NCBI GenBank assembly: GCA_036186865.1
Contig: AP025056.1
Location: 29,083,482-29,147,481 of the forward strand
DNA from: Eustoma russellianum
Taxonomy: Eukaryota > Streptophyta > Magnoliopsida > Gentianales > Gentianaceae
DNA: 64,000 nucleotides
Direction of reading: 5' to 3'
Shown here in pieces: positions 10,142 to 20,734 of the stretch. Each line of letters begins with the position of its first letter. Within the stretch, counting starts at the first letter, position 1. The notes beneath the pieces were generated by a model, which worked only from the letters and a program-made list of their open reading frames with translations, was not told the DNA's origin and ran no database searches. Position numbers and translations under genes: made by a program.

Positions 10142-11190
10142 CATGAATCAAAATTAATGCAAATGCAGATGCAGACTCTAACAAGAAGCCATACAAGAAA
10201 ATGGTGCATCAGCAGAGGTAGCTTCTGGCTTTGAACCTTTCATAGTGATGTACCATCGGATTCACTCGGTTAAGTAGTGACTTGATATCTTGAACTAGTC
10301 AACCTTTGTTATGAACCTAGACAACAATACTCATACAATATTTCCTTTTACACCCTTTTGGTTCTCATAGTTGTGTTCGTTTTAGCCATGAACAACCTGA
10401 TTTCAGAAAGTGTTTTAGAGAATTCTTGCCTTATAGAATTCTCATAGAAGCGGTCTCACTTCACACTTACATATGTGATTTCTATCAGGAGCATTCTGCC
10501 ATACCCACTTGATGTATCATGATATAGGACATCATTAAAAGCTTTTGCTTACCCTAAATATTCTCTACAGACAACACTCTTATGTAACGGAGTGAGTAAT
10601 TGCTAAACTGCAACTTCATAACTTAGTTGTCCCATCGAATCAAGATTTTGGATCTCCAATCAACAAGGTTGGGTTACCATTAAAAAAATTCTTGCGTAGT
10701 AGGCTTAAGTCCCATTCCGTTTGTCAATTTTGACATCTGATCTCCAGGCAAGCCTTTTGTAACCGGGTCCACTGGATTCTCTTTTGATTTTATGTAATCA
10801 ATGGAAATCACGCAATTAGAGATTAATTGCTTAATGGTATTATGTCTCCGACGTATATGTCGTGACTTACCATTGTAGATGCTGCTTTTTGCTCGTCCTA
10901 CAGCAGACTGACTATCATAGTGTATGCTGATAGGAGCAACTGGCTTAGGCCAACATGGAACATCTTCTAGGAAATTTCAAAGCCATTCAGCCTCTTCCCC
11001 ATCTTTATCTATTGCTATAAACTCGGCTTCCATAGTGGACCGACTATGCACGTTTGCTTTATGCACTTCTATGACACAGCACCACCACCAACAGTGAATA
11101 AGTATCCACTGGTGGACTTAGAGTCCTTGATATCTGATATCACAGTATCCTTTCAATACTACCGCATATCTTGTATAGTGTAATCCAAGG
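10142..11190 (-). pseudogene. 3' end of a second copia element: RNase H remnant
   Basis: Minus-strand translation around 10920-10760 gives HYDSQSAVGRAKSS, YNGKSRHIRRRHNTIKQLIS and then YIKSKENPVD, followed by VTKGLPGDQM near 10740. These are textbook blocks of copia RNase H near the Pol C terminus. From 10690 down to 10142 is decayed 3' sequence without coding potential. It abuts the truncated gypsy LTR at about 11190 and has no visible relation to the copia element at 1-6208. Confidence 0.8.
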
Positions 11191-12055
11191 TTCATTGGAA
11201 GGTCATATCTCTACGGAGAGAAGTCCAAATGAGGTGATTCAAGAGCCTAAATTCTATGGAATTGCATGAGCTACAACTTTGCGGAAATGTGTAAACCCAA
11301 ATTTGGCGTCTGGAAGCGGGTAGAAGTCTAAAATCGACAGGGTGTATTCCACAACGAAATTTCAGGGATTTGATTGTACACTCTTTTCTTGATTATCTTT
11401 GACTTACTTTCCTTTGTAGATTGAATTTAGATTGATAGGGAACATTATGATTACTTTTATTGAGTAGTTATCTTTAGTCTTGGCCAAAAAAAACCTATAT
11501 ATGGCATATATATGTTCAGCTTGTGAGGGCAGTCCAGTTTTCAGTTTTCAGAAAAATTCAGACACTTTGTTCCTTTGGTAGCCTTCTTGTGTGCTTCCTT
11601 CTTGTGTTTTCTTTGGTTTTCACATATTCAAATCAAAGCTAGATCCAATTCAAGGTTTGAGAAACCCTTGTTTGTGGTCACAATCTGCGAAAAAGGAAGG
11701 ACTTGGTGGATTGGACGGCTGAATTTCTCAGCACCAAAGTTTGTAGTGCCATTGAGAAAAAAGGTGGTGTCTTGCACCAGTGTTCAACCTTGACCGACGT
11801 TGAGGGCTTGGAAGAATTGAAGGAAGGGTCCTATATACGTACATATATGCCTCAAACACGTATCAATTTGGTATCAGAGCTCTGGGCTACCGCCAGGCTG
11901 GTGTCTCGTGGGGTTGGACAGACGTTGACCGAGTCAGCCAGGTCTCGTAAGGGGTGCCGACCGCAGAGTCGATCCTGGCTGGGTGAAGGCAGGGTCTAAC
12001 CCTTCCCTTAAGAGCTAGCTTTTATGGCGAAGTTAGGGGTCTGAAAGCCTTATCA
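11190..12055 (+). repeat. gypsy copy A 5' LTR, 5'-truncated
   Basis: Collinear with 18935-19770 from TCTCTACGGAGAGAAGTCC onward, including TTGATTGTACACTC and TGTTCAGCTTGTGAGGGC. Sequence upstream of about 11190 differs (copia remnant), so the U3 side is missing. The 3' boundary is either about 11865 (before the first primer-like site) or about 12055 (before the second). Confidence 0.75.
11869..11880 (+). other. PBS-like site 1, gypsy copy A
   Basis: TGGTATCAGAGC preceded by GTATCAATT. Complementary to the 3' end of initiator tRNA-Met. The equivalent in copy B is CGGTATCAGAGC at 19584-19595, with one mismatch. Confidence 0.65.
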
Positions 12056-12057
12056 TT

Positions 12058-12069
12058 TGGTATCAGAGC
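12058..12069 (+). other. PBS-like site 2, gypsy copy A
   Basis: TGGTATCAGAGC again, 189 bp downstream of site 1, preceded by AAGAGCTAGCTTTTATGG and CCTTATCATT, a context typical of the end of plant LTRs. The copy B counterpart is at 19773-19784 (last base T). This may be the true primer site. Confidence 0.65.
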
Positions 12070-13579
12070 GAAGGTTCTCCTTTAACCTATCCTTCATTTT
12101 GTACCTTTCGTGTCTCCATATTTGTGTCCAAAAAAAATTCAGCCTTAAAACTTCTTCTTAACTGTTAAAAGAAAAATACACAACCTGTCTTTCTGGACTT
12201 GACAATACCAATACCTTGACATATTGGGCAAAGGACTCCTTGACCTACTAGACACTTTGGACGTATTGGATACTTTGGACCTATTGGACTATATTTGACA
12301 TTTTGGACGATTTGGGCATATTGGACATGACCAAATACCAAAACCCCTCGGACATATTGACAAAGGACCGTGACATATTGGAGTTACCCTGACAAGGATC
12401 CTATACAAGGACAAGGAGAATCTTTTAAACATCTTAAAACATTCAAAAGATTGCATCTTTTTTGTTTTGCGGGACTGTTTTCATTTGAGTTACGTTGTCT
12501 TGTATCCATTCTTGCTTGAATACATACTTGGAGATTAGGATCATTGCATAGAGAGCTTTCATTTCAGCCACACTTATATTGCTCGTACTAGCCGAAATAG
12601 ATTCCTTGTGTCACACGTAAATCTTGTTACTAACGAAGCTTTTAGTTGAGCTTAGACTTGTGCGATATTGGTTGCATTGTTTGCTTGTTTTTTTGTTGCA
12701 ATTTTCTTGTATCCAAGGCTGATCCTACCTCACACGGATGATCCATCACCTTCAAAGCATCATCTTCAAGCTGCACCAAGACAAAAAAGCCCTAATCTTG
12801 GAGAAAAAAACTGTTTGGCCGAGTTGCTCCAAAACAACTTAAGGTACTTTTTTTCTTTGCCTTGACTCACAAGAAAGGCCAGTAAATCCCTAAATCAATT
12901 ACATACAGCTGAGATACACGTCTTCTCTCCTTGTACAAAAAAAACTCGGACAGCAAGGCAGAATCCGAGACTTTCAAAAAAAAAAGAGACACGAGTTTGT
13001 AAAACTGTTTGCCAAAAGCCTTAAGTTGTTGGTATATATTATTGCATATCAAGTCCATCGACATACCACAAAAAACCGAGGCATCCATATCTCCACTCCC
13101 TACAAAATTCATTGTCTTATTCTTGGATACTTGATAGTTGTAATAAAATTGGCAACTTTGTAATTGATTTGCACAGGGCTAGGGTTAGCTAAAGATTGCC
13201 CAGGGCAACCCTTTAGTTTTCTTTGGCTCAGTCTTTGACATAATTTTGGTCTCCTTTTCCTTTGATTCTTAGAGGGTTAAGTGTGTTAAATTGTCTTGTT
13301 ACTTGGTTGATACCTTTGCTTATTGGTTGCTGAAAATAGATTGATACATTGGAAAAAAGGGTACATTTGATCGTTGGATTGTGTTAGCCACTTGCAAAGC
13401 CTGCTTTGGTTGTATCTAGCTCAGGATTGGCCAAGGAAAACGCAAATTATGAGTGACTATGAAAGAGAGAGAAAGGAACATACACATAGATTTTGATTTT
13501 CACTAACGTAACGAAATCTCTTTTGTCTTCGTGTTAGTTTTCCTTTTCTTGTCTTCTTTATTTCGTTTCATGTGAAAAT
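12070..13579 (+). other. gypsy copy A leader, non-coding
   Basis: 1.5 kb between primer site and gag start with no credible ORF. It opens with a degenerate GGAC/TATTGG repeat (12195-12380). Copy B keeps the same leader (19785-20058 plus 33136-34300) but lacks about 90 bp corresponding to 12450-12540. Confidence 0.7.
12195..12380 (+). repeat. degenerate TTGGAC/TATTGGA periodic repeat
   Basis: Words of the type GGAC-TATTGGA and TTTGGAC recur about every 10-20 bases (GGACGTATTGGA, GGACCTATTGGAC, GGACGATTTGGGC). The same pattern is present in copy B at 19940-20055. Confidence 0.6.
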
Positions 13580-14760
13580 ATGTCGTCGACCAACACAGTA
13601 GCTGAGGAGGCGAGGGTTGAAGTGTCTCTTTAAAAGGTGTTGAAGAAGCTACAAGAAATATCCAACAAGGTTGAGGAGTTGGACCGAAGGACTTCCAACC
13701 AAAACTCAGCACACGCCCCTCCACAAAACCACGAACAAATCTCGCATAGAGAAGAAGCTAGAGGGTCCGTTGCCATGGGAAATCGAGGGTGAGTGGATCG
13801 AGGCAAAGCGCCCATAAGATATCGCAAGCCAAGAGAAGAATATCCACCGCAATAGTTCTACTAAGAAGAGTTAGATGAGGCTAATGCATGGCCCCAAGGC
13901 CGGATGCAAGCAAGGTGAGAACCACCTCATGAAGATGACTTTCTTAAAACAAAGATGAACATCCCTTTCTTTTACGGTAAGAGTGATCCCGAAGCATACT
14001 TTGAATGGGAGAATAAAGTCGACCTTATCTATTCATGCACGACTTACTCCGAATGGCAAAAGGTACGTTATGCTAGCACTGAATTTACGGAATATGCATT
14101 AATTCAGTGGGATCAAATTCAAAATGTAAGAAGAAGAACCCTGAGAGATACGATTTCTACTTAGGATGAAACGAAATTTGAAATAAGAAAAAAATTTATT
14201 CCTGAGTCATATAACCGAACTTTACACCAAAGATTGCAAGGACTCACACAAGGGTCTAAAAGTGATGATGAATATTTTAAAGAACTTGAAATTTTGATGA
14301 TAAGAACCAACACAACAGAACCTGAGGAGGCAACTATGGCACGATTTCTAGGAGGATGAAACAGGGAGATTGGCTTCCAGCTTGACCTCACAAACTATGT
14401 GGATCTGAACTCTATGGTACACAAAGCTCAAAGGATCGAGAGGCAGCTAAATGTATGTTCTTCTGCTAGTGGTTTTAGTTTTAGAACTAACATTTCTCTG
14501 CCTACTAAATTGTAGCTCAAGACAAGCCCCAGTGGAGGGAGTATGCGGCCAACCACTACCATGCCCAACCGAGGTCCAGGCCATGCTCTAAATGAGGCGA
14601 ACCCTCCTCAAGCAAGTGTTGAGAATGGAAAGGTTAGGGTGGGAGAAAACAAAGCAGGAAACCCTAACCATAGGTTTAGGGACATTCAGTGCTTTAAATG
14701 TAATGGTAGAGGTCACTATACTAGAGAGTGGCCTAACCCCAAAAAGATCACGTACTTAGA
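13580..14760 (+). pseudogene. gag of gypsy copy A
   Basis: Begins ATGTCGTCGACC (M-S-S-T) and continues in one frame through a heptad-like N terminus, then FYGKSDPEAYFEWE and the capsid-type block KKFIP-SY-RTLHQRLQGLTQGSKS, to the CCHC knuckle (CFKCNGRGHYTREW near 14690), where the last Cys is Trp. At least six in-frame stops are visible (e.g. codon 17, the stop before 14165, and one at 14357). Confidence 0.85.
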
Positions 14761-15546
14761 AGAGACACACGAGTATTATACTGATGAGAGTGAAGAGGAG
14801 AAGACGAAGCCTGAGGAGGGAGAAGAAGAGGTAAGTGAAGAAGAGATCAAGGAGGAAGAGGTCACATATAAGGACTTCCTGGTGGTTAGAAAGATTTTGA
14901 GCGTTCACGTGAAGGAAGAAGAGGAAGCCCTACATCGAGAGAACATCTTCCATATCCACTGCACGGTGAAAGTTAAGTGTTGCACTTTAATTATTGATAG
15001 TGGATCATGTGCTAATGTCGTTAGCGTAGAACTTGTTAGAAAACTTGATTTGACTTTGATTGATCATCCCACCCCTGTAGACTATCTTGGTTAAATGATC
15101 GTGGTGTTAAGCATTTCTAAACAAGTTTTGCTATCTTTTTCTATCGGTGGCTACAAAGATGAGATTTTGTGTGATGTTACACCTATGCATGCTAGTCACA
15201 TCATTCTAGGTAGACCTTGGCAATTTGACAAGCATGTTACTTATGACGGTCGTCTTAATGTCTATTCATTCAAGTTTAATAACAAGGTGTTTAAAATTCA
15301 TGCATTACCACCGCACAAAGTTTTTGAGGATCATCAAACAAGAAAGAAAACTCAAAATGATCCAAAGAAAAAAGGGGCCGACAAAAGGTTCTTAGAGGAC
15401 CTCAAAAGGGATATAAAGAGGCCCGAAGAGAGCTCTAAGGCCTCGTCCAAGGGCACCAAGCCCTCGGCCATGACCCCCACACCCACATCCCCTTCACTTG
15501 TTTTACATCCATCCACGAAACACATTTTCTTTGCAAAATCTAGTTA
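14761..15546 (+). pseudogene. aspartic protease region of gypsy copy A
   Basis: After an acidic linker (EESEEEKTKPEEGEEE-like), the protease active site reads LIIDSGS (Asp codon at 14996-14998). A stop at 15092-15094 breaks it, and the next frame (15095-15547) carries the C-terminal flap region with MHASHIILGRPWQFDKHV, a conserved block of plant gypsy proteases. A Lys/Ser/Thr-rich tether follows. Confidence 0.8.
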
Positions 15547-16593
15547 AATTGCTCATGCATTGCGTTCTCATAAGGTTGTTTATGTGCTTTTGTTTGAAGA
15601 GAGCGTTGACTGCCTGTTTGCTAGGGATGAATTTCCATCTTCTTTGCCTAGTGGTGTTGTGACCTTATTAAAAGAGTATTCTAACTTGTTTCCCGAAGAA
15701 GAACCTTCAGGACTATCCCTTTGAGAGGCATCGACACCAAATAGACTTCATTCCAGGAGCTACGCTTCCTAATAGGCCGGCTTATAGAGCCAACCCTGAG
15801 GAAACGAAAGAGATTCAGAGGCAGGTAGAGGAACTTTTAAGTAAGGGCAAGGTGAGAGAGAGTATGAGCCCTTGTGCTGTACCGGTGATAGTAGTCCCTA
15901 AGAAAGATAGAAGTTGGAGAATGTGTGTGGATTGTAGGGCCATTAATAAAATCACAGTGAAGTATAACTACCCATCCCCAGACTTGACGATATGCTTGAC
16001 ATGTTGCATGGTGCTAAGTACTTTACTAAGATTCATCTTAAGAGTGGCTACTTTCAAGTGAGAATAAAGAAAGGAGATGAGTGGAAGACGACTTTCAATA
16101 CAAAGTTTGGGTTGTACGAGTGGTTAGTGATGTCTTTTGGGTAACTAATGCACCTAGTATATTCAACAGATTGATGAACAAAGTTTTGAGAGCTTTCATT
16201 GGCAAGTTTGTAGTGGTGTACTTCGATGACATTTTGATCTATTCTGAGGACTTGCTTGACCATCTCGACCATCTAAAAGCTGTGTTTGACACGTTAAGGA
16301 AACAACAATTGTACGCCAGCTTTAAAAAGTGTTCCTTTTGCATGGAAAAGGTTGTGTTCCTTGGATTTGTTGAGAGTGCTTTAGTGATAGAAATGGACCA
16401 AGAGAAGGTGAAATCCATCATAGAATGGCCCACGCCCAAAACTGTGGGAGAGATTAGGAGCTTCAATGGTTTGGCAAGCTTCTACCGGCATTTTGTGATG
16501 GACTTCTCAACAGTAGCTGACTCGTTAAATGAAATTGTTAAGAAAGACGTTGGATTTCATGGGGGAGAAGTTCAACAGAAGGCATTTGATTAA
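15547..16593 (+). pseudogene. reverse transcriptase of gypsy copy A
   Basis: Motifs in order: PEETKEIQRQVEELLSKGKV, VIVVPKKDRSWRMCVDCRAI, INKITVKY, then after shifts GKFVVVYFDDILIYSEDLLDH (YFDD catalytic box) and SFNGLASFYRHFV. Frameshifts fall near 15720, 15985 and 16080. Compared with copy B, the block after LYEWLV is damaged (FG-stop). Confidence 0.85.
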
Positions 16594-16984
16594 TTGAAGG
16601 TAAGACTTACCTCAGCCCCTATCTTAAGATTGCCTAATTTTGATGAGACTTTTGAGATTGAGTGCGATGCTAGTGGTGTTGGGATAAGTGTCGTCCTTAT
16701 CCAAGGTAAAAAGCCTATTGCATACTTTAGTGAGAAGTTGAAAGGTGCGTCATTGAATTATTCAACTTATGACAAAGAACTGTATGCATTAGTGAGATCT
16801 CTGCAGACATGGCAGCATTACATGCAACCTAAGGAATTTGTGATCCAAACTGATTATGAAAGCCTTATGTATCTTAAAGGCCAAGGCAAACTGAATAAGA
16901 GACATGCGAAATGGGTAGAGTTTATTGAACAATATCCTTATGTCATTAAATACAAGCGAGGTAAGCAACAACATTGTAGCTGAT
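16594..16984 (+). pseudogene. RNase H of gypsy copy A
   Basis: Open frame with the RNase H acidic residues: Asp in IECDASGVGI, Glu in DKELYALVRSLQTWQHY, Asp in IQTDYESLMYL. It ends in a frameshift at about 16966, after which the NIVADTLSRR block appears in another frame. It removes the RNA template strand during reverse transcription. Confidence 0.85.
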
Positions 16985-18468
16985 ACACTGTCTAGGAGAT
17001 ACACTTTGATCACTAAGTTGTCTTCACATTTCCTTGGTTTTGAGCACGTTAAGGAATTATACAAGGACGATAATGATTTTGGATCCATTTACAATGCATG
17101 TCTTGAGTCACACTTCGATAAGTTTTATTTGCATGATGGATATTTGTTTAGAGCACAGCGGTTGTGCATACCGAAAGGGTCTATGAGGGAATTGCTTGTG
17201 AGAGAGGCTCATGGAGGCGGCCTAAAGGACACTTTGGGATTTTTAAGACTTTGGAAACCCTAAAAGAACACTTCTTTTGGCCTCACATGAGAGTGGATGT
17301 TGAGAGGGTTTCTGGGAGTTGCATCACCTGTAAGCAAGCAAAATCAACCATGCACCCACATGGACTTTATACTACCTTAGCCGTACTTTCCTCACTATGG
17401 GTAGACTTGTCTATGGACTTTGTATTAGGCTTGCCTAGGTCCCAAAGTGGGAAGGATAGTGTGTTTGTGGTTGTAGATAGATTCTCTAAGATGGCACACT
17501 TTATTGCGTGCAAGAAAGCTGATGACGCTTCCCATGATGCACACTTGTTTTTCAAAGAAATTGTACATTTGCATGGTATGCCTAAAATGATTGTGAGTGA
17601 CAGCGATACTAAATTTTTGGGTCATTTTTGGAGAATCCTTTGGGGATAGCTTGGTACTAAACTTATGTTTTCTACAACGGCCCATCCTCAAACCGATGGT
17701 CATACTGAGGTTGTTAATAGGACTTTATCACAATTGTTACGTGCATTGATTAAACAGAATCTTAGGCAATGAGAAGAATGCTTACCTCATATTGAGTTTT
17801 CATATAATAGGGCTATGCATAGTGGTTCTTTGTATTCACCTTTTGAGGTTGTTTATGGTTTCAAACCCCATTCCCCGCTTGATTTGCTCCCTATTCCTGT
17901 GAATGAACGTGCTAGTATTGAAGGTAAGAACAAAGCTGATATGATTAAGAAATTGCATGGTAAAGTTAAATTTCAACTTTAATGTAAAAATGAACAGTAT
18001 GCTAGGAAGGCTAATAAACATCGCAAACGTGTATCTTTTGTTCCTGATGATCTTGTTTGGTTTCACTTGAGAAAAGCTAGGTTTCATACTGAGAAGAAGT
18101 CCAAGCTCATGCCGAGGGGAGATTGACCTTTCAAGGTCCTACAAATGGTTGGTGAAAATGCTTGTGTTCTTGATCTTTCGCCGGACAGGTATGGTTCTAT
18201 TTCCCACACTTTTAATGTTATCGATCTTACCCCTTTTGAGCATTTTGATGATTTTGATTCGAGGTCGAATCCTTTTAAGGACGGGGGACCGATGAGGCTT
18301 AAGAGCCTCCTTATGATGATTTTGCACAAGGACCCTCCAACGAGACACATACGGGTTCCTTAACAAGAAGCCAAGCGAGACAACTAGGTTTTGACACTAG
18401 GGATTTGTTGAAAAGGCATGTACAAGAGAGGACAACATGTGGTGGGCAGCGTTGGGTGCTCATCATTT
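16985..18468 (+). pseudogene. integrase of gypsy copy A
   Basis: HHCC zinc domain (REAHGGGL, then CITCKQAKS), catalytic Asp in SMDFVLGLPRSQSGKD, second Asp in IVSDSDTKFLG, Glu in HTEVVNRTL, and a C-terminal domain with ARKANKHRKRVSFVPDDLVW, HTFNVIDLTPF and, in another frame, GSLTRSQARQL up to a stop at 18466-18468. Stops at 17647 and 17770 and frameshifts near 17215 and 18290 inactivate it. No classical chromodomain is visible. Confidence 0.85.
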
Positions 18469-18529
18469 AGGCCATGATTTGATTGTCCTTGAGTTTATTG
18501 CGTATCATATGATGTAAGGGTTGGTGGGA

Positions 18530-19766
18530 GGACAGGATAGTCATTTCATACGTTGTTGTCGTAATATCAAGTCAAGTTGTTTGATTGTATTTGTTTTGGT
18601 CTAGGATATTTATAGAGTCTTTTAATATGTGTTTATTGTGTTAATGGTCATTTTTGAGTGTCTTTGTAAGTGCCAAGACTAGATAAGAAAAGTGGCTTGA
18701 AGAATCTATATATTTTTCAGGAAAGCAGCCAGACACTGTTTGGTATTTTGGATGCACAGGTCGGAGTACATCTCCAAATGGATTCAAACTACTTGGAGGT
18801 GTTAGAAGACTCAATTTGAGACGATGTTCATCTTTTGTATTTTCCCTAATTCTTGCTACAAGGTGGACCGAAATCTGATGGAAGATAGGAGTCCAGAATG
18901 GGAAGTACTGAAGCCCACTGGGTAGATACCAGATTTTTAGAAATCCACATCTCTGCGAAGAAAAGTCCAAATGAGGTGATTAAAGAGTCCCAATTCTAAG
19001 GAATTGCATGACCTACAACTTTGATGAAATGTGAAAACCCTAATTCGGCGTCTAGAAGCAGGTAAAAGTCTAAAACCGACAGGGTGTATTCCACAGCAAA
19101 ATTTCAAGGATTTGATTGTACACTCTTTTCTTGATTATCTTTGACTTACTTTCCTTTGTAGATTGAATTTATATTGATAGGGAACATTATGATTACTTTG
19201 ATTGATTAGTTATCTTTAGAATTGGCCAAAAAAATCCTATACGAGGCATATACATGTTCAGCTTGTGAGGGCATTCCAGGTTTCAGTTTTTAGAAAAGTT
19301 CTGAAGGCTACCTTCTTGTGTATTCTTTGGTTTTCACATATCCAAATCAAATCTAGATCCAATTCAAGGTTTGAGAAACCCTTGTTGGTGGCCACAATCT
19401 ATGGAAAGGGAACAACTTGGTGGATTGTACTGCTGAATTTCTCAGCACCGAAGTTTGCAGCATCATTGAGGAAGAAAGGTGGTGTCTTGTGCCATTGTTC
19501 AGCCTTAACCGACGTTGACAGCTTAGAAGAGTTGAAGGAAGGGTCATATACACGTACATATGTGCCTCAAATACGTATCAATTCGGTATCAGAGCTCTGG
19601 GCTACCGCCTGGCTTGTGTCTCGTGGGGTTGGGCAGATGCCGACCGAGGCAGCCAGGTCCCGTAAGGGATGTCGGCCATGGAATCGATCCTGGCTGGGTG
19701 AAGGTAGGGTCCAACCCTTCCCTTAAGAGCTAGCTTTTATGGAGAAGTTAGGGGTTTGAAAGCCGT
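18530..19766 (+). repeat. LTR shared by gypsy copy A (3') and copy B (5')
   Basis: Matches 11190-12055 from about 18940 onward. Its left edge cannot be fixed because the copy A 5' LTR lacks that part; the purine-rich GGGTTGGTGGGAGGACAGGA (about 18520-18535) could be the polypurine tract. It is followed by primer-site and leader sequence rather than host DNA, so the element continues into another internal region. Confidence 0.65.
19584..19595 (+). other. PBS-like site 1 of gypsy copy B
   Basis: CGGTATCAGAGC after GTATCAATT, the counterpart of 11869-11880. A second, TGGTATCAGAGT, lies at 19773-19784. Confidence 0.6.
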
Positions 19767-20058
19767 ATCATTTGGTATCAGAGTGAAGGTTCTCCTTTAA
19801 CCTATCCTTCATTTTGTATCTTTCGTGTCTCCATCTTTATGTCCAAATAATATAAAACAATTCAGCCTTAAAACTTCTTCCTTGCTGTTAAAAGAAAAAT
19901 ACACAACCTATCTTTCTGGACTTGACAATACCAATACCTTGACATATTGGACAAAGGACTCCTTGACATACTGGACACTTTGGACGTATTGGATAGTTTG
20001 GACCTATTGGACTATATTTGACATTTTGGACGATCTGGACATATTGGACATGACCAGA
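19767..20058 (+). mobile_element. gypsy copy B, leader start (left of Tek-1 insertion)
   Basis: Collinear with copy A 12056-12330, ending at TTGGACATGACCAGA where Tek-1 inserted. The remainder of copy B resumes at 33136 with ACCAAATACCAAAAC, exactly as in copy A at 12331 onward. Confidence 0.85.
20054..20058 (+). repeat. left target-site duplication of Tek-1 (CCAGA)
   Basis: Partner at 33136-33140 reads CCAAA; copy A at the same place reads CCAAA. So the left copy has mutated by one base. Confidence 0.8.
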
Positions 20059-20582
20059 TGTTGTAACCAATTAGGAACCCTTCTTACTTGTGATTTATTT
20101 AAGAGAATATGTGACAAGATATGTCTGTAATTACAATTTATTGAGTCGATGATTTAGTTATGGAAAAGTAATATATACATATATAATTTCGAGCATGAAT
20201 ATTGGGCCATGGGGAGAGGCCCAATTCACCCCAAGTGCTTTGGAGCTTTTCGGCCCCAAGGTTGGGGAAGGCTTTCATGGAATTTCTTAAGATGGTAAGG
20301 GCCATCTTCTAAGTAAGCCAATAAGCCATTAAACAAGTATGGGTAATGGCAAGAAAAAAAAATTTGGTTTTAACCCAACACCCATTTTCGGCCCTTAGCC
20401 AATGAGGGCTCAAATATTTTTTTTCCTAATTAATCATTTTAAAAAGAAAGAAGGGGAAAAGAAAATAAAATAAATAAGAAGAAGGGGGAAATTACCTTAA
20501 TTAAGGCATTGTTGGGGTCATTAAAGACCCCAACCGCTGGATGTGAGGGGGGATAGCCAACCAAGGGAGAGATCTTACTACA

Positions 20583-20734
20583 CCATGATTAAAGTAATCA
20601 TGGTCAGATTAAAGTAACTAAGGTTAGTTCCAAAAGAAATCATGGTTAGATTAAAGTAACTAAGGTTAATGATAAAGTAACCTTGGTTTACTAAAGTAAC
20701 CAAGGTTACTCCCCTCAACCTTACCATGGTAACC
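20583..20734 (+). repeat. ATTAAAGTAAC-CAAGG repeat cluster with 13-bp inverted repeat (5' LTR)
   Basis: Words TAAAGTAAC(T/C)AAGGTTA recur in both orientations. A perfect inverted repeat AGTAACCTTGGTT (20676-20688) / AACCAAGGTTACT (20698-20710) has a 9-nt spacer. The 3' LTR has the same at 29681-29693 / 29703-29715. Confidence 0.8.

Larger units (their letters stand above)
11190..19766 (+). mobile_element. Ty3/gypsy element, copy A
   Basis: Plus strand: 5'-truncated LTR, primer-site region, leader with degenerate repeats, gag (from 13580), CCHC, protease (DSG at 14996), RT (YFDD near 16220), RNase H, integrase (to about 18468), then an LTR that also serves as the 5' LTR of copy B. RT before integrase marks Ty3/gypsy. 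Blocks such as GDEWKT, GLYEWLV and LLGRPWQ-like motifs suit a chromovirus-like plant lineage; I leave the exact clade open. Many stops and frameshifts make it defective. Confidence 0.85.

Noticed and set aside
19825..20130. 101-codon ORF with repeated WI/YW residues
   Set aside because: It is the GGAC/TATTGG leader repeat read in one frame, and it runs across the Tek-1 insertion point.
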